Positions 16,073 to 24,268 of a stretch of DNA of 39,139 bases are shown here, in pieces. The stretch's first letter is position 1. Each line of letters begins with the position of its first letter. Below the pieces are notes generated by a model, which searched no databases, was not told the DNA's origin, and was given only the letters and a program-made list of their open reading frames with translations. Source of the DNA: JAIVHA01 sp965367295 (GTDB lineage: Bacteria > Pseudomonadota > Gammaproteobacteria > DSM-19610); NCBI GenBank assembly GCA_965367295.1, contig CBDUHN010000033.1, positions 1 through 39,139 of the forward strand, given 5' to 3'. Both the position numbers and the translations under genes were made by a program.

Positions 16073-16339
16073 ATGAATGACCTGAGCTGGTTTGCCATTG
16101 TTTCCACCGCCGCCGGTGCCATCGCCATTTCGCTCGGCGTCATGCTGCCGGCGGCGGCCATGGGCAAGGCCATCGCCGCCGCCCTGGACGCCCTGGCACG
16201 ACAACCGGAGGCAGAGAAATCCATCACCCGCACCCTGTTCATAGGCCTCGCCATGATCGAATCCCTGGCCATCTACTGCCTGGTGATCGTACTCATCGTG
16301 CTGTTCCGCAATCCGCTGCTTGAATTATTCACTCACTGA
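16073..16339 (+). CDS. atpE: N-type ATPase subunit c, altered ion-binding site
   Basis: The 88-residue hairpin subunit has two transmembrane helices joined by the loop A-R-Q-P-E-A (42-47), and the ion-carrying carboxylate is Glu63 in M-I-E-S-L-A-I-Y. Aligned through the loop to the Na+-binding c subunit of Ilyobacter, Glu63 and Ser64 match Glu65 and Ser66. Gln32 is replaced by Met30 and Thr67 by Leu65. The helix-1 glycine repeat (positions 25, 27, 29, 31, 33) reads Val, Leu, Ala, Ala, Gly here. N-ATPase c subunits usually keep Gln or Glu at the 32 position. The site looks suited to H+ rather than Na+, an inference from residues only. Confidence 0.93.
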   Translation: MNDLSWFAIVSTAAGAIAISLGVMLPAAAMGKAIAAALDALARQPEAEKSITRTLFIGLAMIESLAIYCLVIVLIVLFRNPLLELFTH

Positions 16340-16364
16340 TCGAACCACAAACAGGAGCGCGACC

Positions 16365-17111
16365 GTGGAACTCAACTGGTCCACCTTTGCATTGGAACTG
16401 ATCAACTTCCTGGTGTTGATCTGGATCCTGAAACGCTTTCTCTATAAACCGGTACTGGCCGGCATTGATCGGCGCCGTGCCCGCGTCGAAAAAATCCTCC
16501 AGGATGCCCAGGCGCTGGAACAGACTGCCAATGACCGCAAGCAGGAATACCAGCGGCGCCTGCAGCAATGGGAACAGCAACAGATCGACGCGCACCATCA
16601 GCTGGAGCAGGAAATGGAGACCGAGCGCCAGCGGCTGCAGGCTGGCCTGCATGCCACCATCGAGAAAGAACGGGAGCGGGAACAGGCCTTGCTGGAACAC
16701 GCCCACGAAGAACACCGGCGACAACAGGAGCGCCAGGCACTGACGCAGGGAGCCCGTTTTACCACCCGCCTGCTGGGCCGGCTGGCATCACCTGAGCTGG
16801 AACAACGACTGCTCACCATGGCCCTGGAGGATCTCGCCGCCATGCCGGAGACCCGGCGGGGGGAAATCTGTGCTGGCCTCGATGGCGACACCAGACCCAT
16901 CGTCGTCAGCAGCGCCCATGCCCTTTCCCCACCGCAACGCGACCAGTTGCAGCAGGCCCTCGCGCGCTGTCTGCAATGCCCGTTGCCCGAATGGCAGTTT
17001 ACCGAGGATGCCACGTTACTGGCGGGCATCCGGATTCAGCTGGGGGCCTGGGTGTTGCGCGCCAACCTGCAGGATGAACTGCGCTTCTTCAGCGAGTGTG
17101 GCGATGTCTGA
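16365..17111 (+). CDS. atpF: N-type ATPase subunit b with delta-like C terminus
   Basis: From the GTG at 16365, 10 nt after CAGGAG, the product is 248 residues. It has one N-terminal transmembrane helix (about 7-25) and then a long Glu/Gln/Arg coiled coil (30-140), the peripheral stalk. The last 70 residues (I-V-V-S-S-A-H-A-L-S, then L-L-A-G-I-R-I-Q-L-G-A-W-V-L) resemble the C-terminal domain of the delta/OSCP subunit. That explains why no separate atpH is found, as is usual for N-ATPases. It overlaps atpA by 8 nt. An in-frame ATG at 16320 overlaps the end of atpE and is not favoured. Confidence 0.87.
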   Translation: MELNWSTFALELINFLVLIWILKRFLYKPVLAGIDRRRARVEKILQDAQALEQTANDRKQEYQRRLQQWEQQQIDAHHQLEQEMETERQRLQAGLHATIEKEREREQALLEHAHEEHRRQQERQALTQGARFTTRLLGRLASPELEQRLLTMALEDLAAMPETRRGEICAGLDGDTRPIVVSSAHALSPPQRDQLQQALARCLQCPLPEWQFTEDATLLAGIRIQLGAWVLRANLQDELRFFSECGDV

Positions 17112-18585
17112 GCGCCCATCACCACTGCAGGAACAGCATGACTGGCTGACCGATTACCAGCCCGGCCTGCGGGTAGAGGAGCAGGGCCGGGTGGATTCCG
17201 TGGGCGACGGAATCGCCTGGCTCACCGGACTGCCCTCGGCGGGAATGGATGAGGTGCTCGAATTCGAGGATGGCAGCCGGGCCATGGTGTTTGATCTATC
17301 CGAGTACCAGCTGGGCGCCATCCTGCTACACCAGACCGAACGCCTGACGGCCGGCACCAGTGCCTGTCCCACCCGGCAGCCACTCAGCATCCCGGTCGGT
17401 GACAGCCTGCTGGGCCGCGTGATCGACCCACTCGGCACCCCCCTGGATGGCAAGGCCGATTTTGCCGGCGCCAGGCAGCGCCACATCGATACGCTGTCCC
17501 CGCCCATCATGGCCCGCGACTTCGTGGAGCAACCGCTGTACACGGGTATCAAGATCATCGACACCATGGTCCCCATCGGCAAGGGACAGCGCCAGTTGAT
17601 CATCGGCGACACGGGCCTGGGTCGCAGCTCCATTGCCCTGGATACGATTCTCAATCAACACGACAAAAACGTACGCTGTGTGTATGTGCTGATCCGCCAG
17701 AAGCGTTCCACGGTACTGCAGACCATTCAGACCCTGGAGGATGCCGGTGCCCTCGCCTACACCACCATCGTGGTGGCCGAAGCCAGCGCATTACCCGGCC
17801 TGCAGTATCTTGCCCCCTTTGCCGGCTGCAGCATCGCCGAGGAATGGATGGCACAGGGCCAGGATACGCTGGTGGTCTATGACGATCTCAGCAGCCATGC
17901 CATTGCCTATCGTGAACTGTCCTTGCTGCTACGCCGGCCACCGGGCCGCGAGGCCTATCCCGGCGATATCTTTTTCCTGCATGCCCGGCTGCTGGAGCGG
18001 GCCACCCGCCTGTCCCCGGAACAGGGCGGCGGCAGCATGACGGCACTGCCTATCGTGGAGACCCAGCAGGGCGAGATCGCCGCGTATATTCCCACCAACC
18101 TCATTTCCATCACCGATGGCCAGATCTACCTGGATCAGCCATTGTTCGCCTCCGGTTTCCATCCGGCCATCGATGTCGGACGTTCCGTATCCCGCATCGG
18201 CGGCAAGGCCCAGCACCCGCGTATCAAGGCCGAAGCCGGCCGCATGAAACTGGACTACCTGCAGTTTCTGGAACTGGAGGTATTCACCCGTTTCGGCGCC
18301 AAACTGGAAGCCAGCATGGAGACCCGTATTCACCGTGGCCGTATCCTGCGTGAACTGCTGAAACAGGACCGGCTCAGCCCGGTAACCGCGACCTTCCAGC
18401 TCGCCTGGCTGACCGCTTTCAACCAGGGATTATTCGATGACTGCCCGCTGGGTGAAATCACGGCCTGCCTGCAGCAGCTGGACACCACCCTGGAAACGGC
18501 TTCGCTGACACTCGACGACCATCCTGAACAGGTCCGCGCCTTCCTGCAGCACAACCTGAAGTTACCCAGGAAACCCCGGCCATGA
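17104..18585 (+). CDS. atpA: N-type ATPase alpha subunit, P-loop Lys replaced by Arg
   Basis: The 493-residue subunit shows G-R-V-I-D-P-L-G-T-P-L-D-G, P-L-Y-T-G-I-K-I-I-D-T-M-V-P-I-G-K-G-Q-R, and V-S-R-I-G-G-K-A-Q, the last carrying the arginine finger that completes the beta catalytic site. Its own non-catalytic nucleotide site reads GDTGLGRS (168-175) where almost all alpha subunits have GDxxTGK[TS]. The codon for residue 174 is CGC, so the invariant Lys is Arg. This should weaken nucleotide binding at non-catalytic sites, which normally help release Mg-ADP inhibition. The ATG at 17104 is preferred over longer upstream reading because it starts 8 nt before the atpF stop. It overlaps atpG by 4 nt. 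Confidence 0.92.
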   Translation: MSERPSPLQEQHDWLTDYQPGLRVEEQGRVDSVGDGIAWLTGLPSAGMDEVLEFEDGSRAMVFDLSEYQLGAILLHQTERLTAGTSACPTRQPLSIPVGDSLLGRVIDPLGTPLDGKADFAGARQRHIDTLSPPIMARDFVEQPLYTGIKIIDTMVPIGKGQRQLIIGDTGLGRSSIALDTILNQHDKNVRCVYVLIRQKRSTVLQTIQTLEDAGALAYTTIVVAEASALPGLQYLAPFAGCSIAEEWMAQGQDTLVVYDDLSSHAIAYRELSLLLRRPPGREAYPGDIFFLHARLLERATRLSPEQGGGSMTALPIVETQQGEIAAYIPTNLISITDGQIYLDQPLFASGFHPAIDVGRSVSRIGGKAQHPRIKAEAGRMKLDYLQFLELEVFTRFGAKLEASMETRIHRGRILRELLKQDRLSPVTATFQLAWLTAFNQGLFDDCPLGEITACLQQLDTTLETASLTLDDHPEQVRAFLQHNLKLPRKPRP

Positions 18586-19430
18586 GCCGCCATCAGGCCG
18601 GACTGCGCCGCCTGTCCTCGCTGGGGGAACTGCACAGCATCCTCTCCAGCATGAAAACCCTGGCCATGCTGGAGACTCACAAGCTGACACATTTCCAGAG
18701 CGCCCAGGCCCGTGTGGTGGAAACCCTGGAAACCATGGCCGGCGATTTCCTGCAACATTACCCCGAGCAGCTGCCACCGGCCGATCTCCACCACCACTGT
18801 TATGTGTTGCTGGGTTCAGAGCGTGGGTTCTGCGGCGACTTCAACGAAGCGATACTGGAATATTTCGAAACGGTCATTGCGCAATCCAGCACCCACGAAA
18901 ACCTGCTGGTCACCGTGGGACATCGCCTCAATACCCGCCTGGCATCCGACCCACGCGTGCAGGCACAACTGCCCGGACCCTCCGTCGCGGAAGAAATCGA
19001 ACCACTACTGCCGGAACTGCTCACCATCCTCACCCGGCTGCAACACTGCCACCACGGTTGCGCCATCCATGTCATCCTGCAGAGCGGGCAAGGACGCCAG
19101 GTGACCCAGCTGGAGGTCATCCCCCCATTCCAGCATTTATCAAACACCGGCGCACGAAGCCGCCCACCACCACTCCTGAACCTGTCCCCTTCGGTGTTCT
19201 TCGAACAACTGGTGCATCAGTATCTATTCGCGGTACTGCACGCCTGTTTCTATACCTCCCTCAGCGCAGAGAACCATCGACGCATGGAACACCTGGAAGG
19301 CGCCACCCAGCACCTGGAGCGCAAAACCGAAAAACTGCGGCTCCATTACCAATACCTGCGCCAGGAGGAGATCACCGAAGAAATCGAGGAAATACTGCTC
19401 GGCGCAGAATCGCTGCGCCCGGCAGGCTGA
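18582..19430 (+). CDS. atpG: N-type ATPase gamma subunit
   Basis: The 282-residue rotor shaft subunit begins L-R-R-L-S-S-L-x-E-L-H-S-I-L-S-S-M-K-T-L-A, aligning with the canonical R-R-I-x-S-x-x-x-x-x-K-I-T-x-A-M-x-x-V-A helix. It has a central S-E-R-G-F-C-G-D-F-N (usual S-D-R-G-L-C-G-x-F-N) and a C-terminal coiled helix ending R-Q-E-E-I-T-E-E-I-E-E-I (usual R-Q-x-x-I-T-x-E-I-x-E-I). It is the last gene of the operon. The ATG overlaps the atpA stop. The sequence is strongly diverged from housekeeping gamma subunits, as expected for the family. Confidence 0.9.
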   Translation: MSRHQAGLRRLSSLGELHSILSSMKTLAMLETHKLTHFQSAQARVVETLETMAGDFLQHYPEQLPPADLHHHCYVLLGSERGFCGDFNEAILEYFETVIAQSSTHENLLVTVGHRLNTRLASDPRVQAQLPGPSVAEEIEPLLPELLTILTRLQHCHHGCAIHVILQSGQGRQVTQLEVIPPFQHLSNTGARSRPPPLLNLSPSVFFEQLVHQYLFAVLHACFYTSLSAENHRRMEHLEGATQHLERKTEKLRLHYQYLRQEEITEEIEEILLGAESLRPAG

Positions 19431-19440
19431 GATCCGAATC

Positions 19441-20736
19441 ATGCCGGCATGGATACATAAGCTCTCTCGTATCGCGCCCATGCTGCTGCGCCTGATACTC
19501 GCCTCGGGGTTGTGCCTGCCAGCACTGCCGGCATGGGCGGAAATACAGTTCGTGCTGCCGAAATACCACCTCACCGCCGATGAACTGGCGATCGTCATCA
19601 ACGAGGCCGACCCGCTGAGTGTGCGCATCGGCGAGTATTATCGCCGCGCGCGCGGCATTCCCGAACAGAACCTGATTCGCGTGGATTTCCGGCCTGGCGC
19701 CAGCGTCATGTCCAGGGAACAGTTTCAGGTACTCAAGGAGGCCGTGGATGCACAGACCCCGTCATCGGTCCAGGCCTTCGCACTGACCTGGGTGCGGCCC
19801 TACCGGGTTGACTGCCAGTCCATCACCACCGCCTTTACCATGGGTTTCGATGAGCGCTACTGCGCCGCCAAACGCTGTGATCTGACGCACAACAGCCCCT
19901 ACTTCAATTACCCGGGCAGCCGCCCCTACCAGGATCTTGGCATCCGCCCCACCATGGTGATCGCCGCCACCAGCTTCCCGCAGGCGAAGGCGCTCATCGA
20001 CCGTGGCATCGCCGCCGATGACAGCCACCCCCCCGGCACCGCCTACCTGGTCAGCACGGCAGACCGGGCCCGCAATGTGCGCCACCGGCTGTACCCGCAG
20101 GTGGAGAAATGGCTGGGGAACCAGTTGTCGATCCGGATCGTGGATGCACCCCAGGGCATACGGGACCGGGACGATGTACTGTTCTACTTCACTGGTGTGA
20201 TACGCGTGCCCTACCTGGACAGCCTGCAATTCCGCCCCGGTGCCATGGCCGACCACCTGACCTCGGCGGGCGGAAAAATGCCCGAAAGCGGCCAGATGAG
20301 TGTACTCAGCTGGCTGGAAGCAGGCGCCACCGGCAGTTACGGCACGGTGCTGGAGCCCTGTAATCATCTCCAGAAATTCCCCAATCCCGGCATTGCCATA
20401 CAGCATTACTTGTCCGGCGAAACCCTGATCGAGGCCTACTGGAAAAGCGTGCAGCAGCCCGGCGAGGGCGTATTCGTAGGAGAGCCCCTGGCGCGCCCCT
20501 TTGGTGGACAGGAGACCCTGTCGGACGGCAAGGACACCCTGCTGCGCACCCGCAGCCTGAAACCCGGACGCTACGCGGTGCTCTATTCCCGCAGCCCCAT
20601 CGGCCCCTACCGGCCACTGCAACAGTCGCTGACCGTACCATTCGGGGCCCAGGAACTGCGTTTCCGCAATCTCCAGGACGGCAGCTACCGGCTGGTGCCG
20701 CTGTCCGGATTACCGGCCCCAGGCGCCACACCATAG
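19441..20736 (+). CDS. exported TIGR03790 family protein
   Basis: The 431-residue protein has a signal peptide (residues 1-33, cleavage A-W-A/E), then D-E-L-A-I-V-I-N-E-A-D-P-L-S-V-R-I-G-E-Y-Y. Next comes R-G-I-P-E-Q-N-L-I-R-V, the opening typical of the TIGR03790 family. This family of secreted or periplasmic proteins has unknown function. Only 10 nt separate it from atpG, so it may be carried on the ATPase transcript, although no relation to ATP synthesis is known. A C-terminal beta-rich stretch (about 360-425) looks like a separate small domain. Confidence 0.75.
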   Translation: MPAWIHKLSRIAPMLLRLILASGLCLPALPAWAEIQFVLPKYHLTADELAIVINEADPLSVRIGEYYRRARGIPEQNLIRVDFRPGASVMSREQFQVLKEAVDAQTPSSVQAFALTWVRPYRVDCQSITTAFTMGFDERYCAAKRCDLTHNSPYFNYPGSRPYQDLGIRPTMVIAATSFPQAKALIDRGIAADDSHPPGTAYLVSTADRARNVRHRLYPQVEKWLGNQLSIRIVDAPQGIRDRDDVLFYFTGVIRVPYLDSLQFRPGAMADHLTSAGGKMPESGQMSVLSWLEAGATGSYGTVLEPCNHLQKFPNPGIAIQHYLSGETLIEAYWKSVQQPGEGVFVGEPLARPFGGQETLSDGKDTLLRTRSLKPGRYAVLYSRSPIGPYRPLQQSLTVPFGAQELRFRNLQDGSYRLVPLSGLPAPGATP

Positions 20737-20841
20737 CAGCACACATCGACCCCGGATTCGTCTATACTGAACATCGGGTTCTGCCTGCCGGCCACTATCC
20801 ATACCTACAATAAACGCCATGACCTCAATAGAGGAAGACGC

Positions 20842-21588
20842 ATGACACCGACTCGCTGCCAGAAATACATCGATGCCATTTCCAGGGCCGGCAATGTAGA
20901 GGATATCCACGACGTCTGCGCCGATCTCTGTGAAGAATCCGAGTTCGAACAATTCATCTATGCCGCCAGCGTACCCACCTCCTTTGTAAAACCCTCGCTG
21001 ATCATTATCAGTGGCTACTCCAAGGAATGGCGCGACCATTACAACGACCAGCATTACATGGGGGTGGATCCCACTGTCGCCTACTGCGCCCGCAACATTA
21101 TCCCCCTGAACTGGATGAATCTGCAGGGTGACCCACCCAGGGACCCGCAATTGCAGCGCTTCCTGAGTGAAGCCCAGGATTTCGGTCTCAACAGCGGTGT
21201 CAGTTTCCCCATCCATACCGCGCAGGGTGATTCCGCCATGTTCAGCTTCGCCAGTTCCGACCACCACAAAAAAACCCAGTCACGCATCATCACAGCCATG
21301 CCTTTCGGACAGCTGTTCACTGCCTACCTGCATGAAACCGTGCGTCGTGTGTTTGCCGAGGAACTGCTACCGGCATCCCGGGTGGAACTGACCCAGCGTG
21401 AACAACAGTGCCTGCTCTGGGTTACCGAAGGAAAAACCACCTGGGAAACCTCGCAGATCCTCAACATCTCGGAACGCACGGTGACCTTTCACCTGCAAAA
21501 TACCGTTGACAAGCTCGGGGTCGCCAATCGCCAGCAAGCCGTTGCCCGGGCCGTTGCCATGGGCGTCATTACCCCCCAATACAACTAG
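20842..21588 (+). CDS. LuxR-type acyl-homoserine-lactone receptor and regulator
   Basis: The 248-residue protein has an N-terminal autoinducer-binding domain with the conserved ligand pocket residues Trp63, Tyr67, Asp76-Pro77 and Trp91 (TraR Trp57, Tyr61, Asp70-Pro71, Trp85). The C-terminal LuxR helix-turn-helix spans about 182-245 (L-T-Q-R-E-Q-Q-C-L, then I-L-N-I-S-E-R-T-V-T-F-H-L). It should bind an acyl-homoserine lactone and then lux-box DNA. It lies 217 nt upstream of the synthase gene on the same strand, with a lux box between. An AGAGGAAG ribosome site precedes the ATG. A perfect 7-bp hairpin follows the stop. Confidence 0.92.
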   Translation: MTPTRCQKYIDAISRAGNVEDIHDVCADLCEESEFEQFIYAASVPTSFVKPSLIIISGYSKEWRDHYNDQHYMGVDPTVAYCARNIIPLNWMNLQGDPPRDPQLQRFLSEAQDFGLNSGVSFPIHTAQGDSAMFSFASSDHHKKTQSRIITAMPFGQLFTAYLHETVRRVFAEELLPASRVELTQREQQCLLWVTEGKTTWETSQILNISERTVTFHLQNTVDKLGVANRQQAVARAVAMGVITPQYN

Positions 21589-21591
21589 TGC

Positions 21592-21613
21592 CAGTGCCGG
21601 AAGCCAGGCACTG
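21592..21613 (+). terminator. hairpin after the luxR-type gene
   Basis: CAGTGCC (21592-21598) pairs with GGCACTG (21607-21613) around an 8-nt loop, 3 nt after the stop codon. There is no T-tract. It may partly separate luxR-type and luxI-type transcription. Confidence 0.4.
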
Positions 21614-21728
21614 CAAGGTCGGCTGCCGGATCAAGCCTGGCCTGCCCCATCAACCACCACTCGCCGGACACCGGACAGCCCCTTTCCCGGCAAGCTCACC
21701 CGACCTATCACACCGCCCCCGGACTGCC

Positions 21729-21748
21729 ACCTGTAACATCCTACAGTT
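21729..21748. promoter_or_regulatory. lux box (LuxR-type operator)
   Basis: ACCTGTAACATCCTACAGTT matches the Vibrio fischeri lux box ACCTGTAGGATCGTACAGGT at 16 of 20 positions, including the CTG and CAG half-site cores. It ends 57 nt before the luxI-type start codon, the right place to overlap a -35 region, and implies autoinduction by the upstream receptor. Confidence 0.75.
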
Positions 21749-21805
21749 ACGCTGATTCCCCTGCTCATCGTTTACTGACCTCCAGTTCACACGGAGGAAC
21801 AGACC

Positions 21806-22429
21806 ATGAGTCACATACTGCTAGCGGGCGGCGAACGCCCCCTGTTTGATCCTGTCACGCTCATTCGCATGTTCGCTTTCCGACACAAGGTTTTCCATGA
21901 ACGTCTGGGCTGGGAGGTCACCAGCGATCATGGCATGGAGTACGATCATTTCGATGAACTGAATCCCGTCTACCTCCTCGCCAAAGACCAGACACAGCAG
22001 GTGGAGGGATGCTGGCGCATCCTGCCCACCACCGGTCCCTACATGCTCAGGGATACCTTCCCACAACTGTTGTGCAACGAATCCGCTCCTGCCGCACCCC
22101 ACATCTGGGAACTGAGCCGTTTTGCCGTGGAAACCGCCGCGGACTCGGAATGCCAGCAGGCAAGACTCAGTCGCGTGGCCATGGATATGATGCGTTCCGC
22201 CTACGAATTCGCCGTTGAAAACCACATCACCCACTACGTGACGGTAACCAGCGTTGCGCTGGAACGGCTGATGAAAAAGGCCGGCGTACCCCTGTACCGG
22301 TTTGGTGACGGCAAGGCACAACGCATCGGCAAGGTCCTTACCGTGGCCTGCTGGATCAACATCGACCATACCCTGCACCAGGCACTGTATCCAGCCGACC
22401 AGACCGCTGATACCCAGCATGCGGCATGA
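21806..22429 (+). CDS. LuxI-type acyl-homoserine-lactone synthase
   Basis: The 207-residue enzyme makes acyl-homoserine lactones from S-adenosylmethionine and an acyl carrier. All ten residues invariant in LuxI proteins are present at a constant +1 offset: Arg26, Phe30, Trp36, Glu45, Asp47, Asp50, Arg71, Phe85, Glu102 and Arg105 (R-H-K-V-F-H-E-R-L-G-W, then M-E-Y-D-H-F-D, G-C-W-R-I-L-P-T-T and W-E-L-S-R-F-A). The acyl chain length cannot be told from sequence. The start has ACGGAGGA upstream. Its stop overlaps the next ORF as ATGA, coupling an unknown protein to signal synthesis. Confidence 0.93.
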   Translation: MSHILLAGGERPLFDPVTLIRMFAFRHKVFHERLGWEVTSDHGMEYDHFDELNPVYLLAKDQTQQVEGCWRILPTTGPYMLRDTFPQLLCNESAPAAPHIWELSRFAVETAADSECQQARLSRVAMDMMRSAYEFAVENHITHYVTVTSVALERLMKKAGVPLYRFGDGKAQRIGKVLTVACWINIDHTLHQALYPADQTADTQHAA

Positions 22430-22869
22430 AAATATTGGTGCTCGGCGACATTGAGCATGCACGCGACCTGTTTCGCCAACAACCGGGCAGGACGCGCCAG
22501 GTTCACCATTGTACCAAGTATGCTCAGGGAGACCGCTCGTTCAGCCCGAGTGGCTCTCCGGACTGGGTACTCATAGAAGGAAACGCGATTTCCAGGGAAG
22601 GCATAGCGCTCATCCAGTCGCTTTGTACAATGGATTTTTATTTACCGCCTGCGCATCCATCCGGGGATGCGCAGGATATGACACATCCACCCCGGTCCTC
22701 CGCCACGCATAACCGTAGCCCAGGAGATGATCGAGGCTTCGACAATCCGGGCCGCGAGCTGGAGCAGATCCTGAAAGAGTCTCGCGGGCAAAAAAAGAAT
22801 CATTCAAAAAAAACCCAAACCGCGCTGCGCTTCGAATACCAGGCACCGCCACGCAGACGCAGCAACTGA
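22426..22869 (+). CDS. unknown 147-residue protein coupled to the AHL synthase
   Basis: The ORF starts inside the luxI-type stop (ATGA), so ribosomes can reinitiate directly. The N-terminal third (M-K-I-L-V-L-G-D-I-E-H-A-R-D-L-F, later D-W-V-L-I-E-G-N-A-I) alternates like the first strands of a Rossmann or receiver-like fold but has no recognisable motif. From about residue 75 it becomes polar and low in complexity, with many His, Pro, Arg and Lys and a K-N-H-S-K-K-T stretch. Only 12 nt separate it from the GGDEF-EAL gene. I do not recognise the family. The coupling supports a real gene, but the C-terminal half could be non-functional. Confidence 0.55.
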   Translation: MKILVLGDIEHARDLFRQQPGRTRQVHHCTKYAQGDRSFSPSGSPDWVLIEGNAISREGIALIQSLCTMDFYLPPAHPSGDAQDMTHPPRSSATHNRSPGDDRGFDNPGRELEQILKESRGQKKNHSKKTQTALRFEYQAPPRRRSN

Positions 22870-22881
22870 ATAAAATCGCCC

Positions 22882-24240
22882 ATGAATCACCAGACACATA
22901 ACACCAACCATTCCCATGTCGGGTTTCATGAACTCATACACAGCATCTTTTATGCGTTACCGGAAGCGGACAGCAATCGACTGCCCACACCTGTGACCAC
23001 CCATACACAGCTCTGCGAACCCCATGAATTCGGCATGCGTCTTCATCATGCCATGCATCGCGCCTACCGCTCCCACCAGTCCCTTGCGCTGATCCTGCTG
23101 AATGTCACCGGAAACCTCCCACTGAACAGTCACACAAGCACCCGGATTGCACGGCATATTCGTAGCTGCCTGCGCATGAGCGATTCCCTGCTGCAGGACC
23201 CACAGGGGAATTTCGCCATACTGCTGGATGATATACAGGACCCCGACACCACCCTCCTTGCCGTGGAAAAGATTCGCCACACCCTGGCCATTCCAATACA
23301 GGGCAAGCATGACAAACTCGACGCCATCATCCATGCCGGAATCAGCATATTCCCCATCGATGGCTATCACACCAGGTCACTATGGAACTCAGCGCAAACC
23401 GCCTTGCAGCGTGCAATCCCGCAAGAAGCCGGGTGTTTTGAATTCGCCAATGAAAGACTGGCCCGGCAGTCGAAGGAAAAGATGGCAATGAGCACAGTCC
23501 TGCATCATGCGATCAGAAACGAGGAATTCGAATTATATTATCAACCCATCATGTCAACCATGACCGGCTGCGCGCAACGCGTCGAAGCCCTCTTGCGCTG
23601 GAATCATCCCACCCGGGGACTGCTGTCACCCGAACAATTCCTGCCGCTACTGGAAGAAACCGGCTTTATGATTCCTGTCGGAGAACGGGTACTGGAAACG
23701 CTCTACCGGCAGGCATGCCACCTACAGCAATCCGGCCATTTCAATATCACCCTCAGCGTCAATATATCGGAACGGCAATTACTGGAACCCGATTTTGTTC
23801 GATACATGGAGAGTCTTGCCCAGGAGCGGGAGTTCGATCTCTCCCTGGTCGAATTCGAGTGCCCGGAAACAACACTCATCGAGAATCTCGATGTGGCACG
23901 CGAGATCCTCCCTTCACTGGTGAGGCTCGGCATCCCGGTTACCATCGATCATTTCGGCTGCAACAGCTATGCCCTGGGCGAACTGATGCGCCTGCCGGTT
24001 ACCGGCTTGAAGATCGACCGCGAGCTGATCCAGTGTTTACCCTTTGACCGCACCTACAAGGCCATCACGGGCGGCATTCTGACCTTCGCTGAAGGGCTGG
24101 GTATCCGGGTAAGCGCGATCGGCGTCGAGAATATCGGTCAGCTGCAATTTCTGCGGGAACGATCCTGCCACGAAGTCCAGGGAAATCTATTCGCCCGTCC
24201 CATGCCCTTCAGCGAACTGCAGCACTGGTTACCAAACTGA
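22882..24240 (+). CDS. degenerate GGDEF-EAL protein in the quorum-sensing operon
   Basis: The 452-residue protein has a GGDEF domain (about 50-195) whose active loop reads D-P-Q-G-N-F-A-I-L-L, so diguanylate cyclase activity is lost. Its EAL domain (about 205-450) keeps Glu235 of EAL, Asn294, Asp356, Lys377 in L-K-I-D-R and Gln433. Two catalytic residues are replaced: the second Asp of the D-D-F-G metal motif is His357 (I-D-H-F-G), and the first Glu of A-E-G-V-E is Ile413. The E-x-T motif reads E-C-P-E. Hydrolysis of cyclic-di-GMP is therefore unlikely, and it may act as a binding effector or adaptor. No membrane segment is present. It ends the luxI-type operon. Confidence 0.88.
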   Translation: MNHQTHNTNHSHVGFHELIHSIFYALPEADSNRLPTPVTTHTQLCEPHEFGMRLHHAMHRAYRSHQSLALILLNVTGNLPLNSHTSTRIARHIRSCLRMSDSLLQDPQGNFAILLDDIQDPDTTLLAVEKIRHTLAIPIQGKHDKLDAIIHAGISIFPIDGYHTRSLWNSAQTALQRAIPQEAGCFEFANERLARQSKEKMAMSTVLHHAIRNEEFELYYQPIMSTMTGCAQRVEALLRWNHPTRGLLSPEQFLPLLEETGFMIPVGERVLETLYRQACHLQQSGHFNITLSVNISERQLLEPDFVRYMESLAQEREFDLSLVEFECPETTLIENLDVAREILPSLVRLGIPVTIDHFGCNSYALGELMRLPVTGLKIDRELIQCLPFDRTYKAITGGILTFAEGLGIRVSAIGVENIGQLQFLRERSCHEVQGNLFARPMPFSELQHWLPN

Positions 24241-24268
24241 AAATCCCGGGCAAACGGGCCGGATCCCT

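Noticed and set aside
20763..20768. TATACT as a -10 element for the luxR-type gene
   Set aside because: No acceptable -35 at 16-18 nt upstream; left out of the features.
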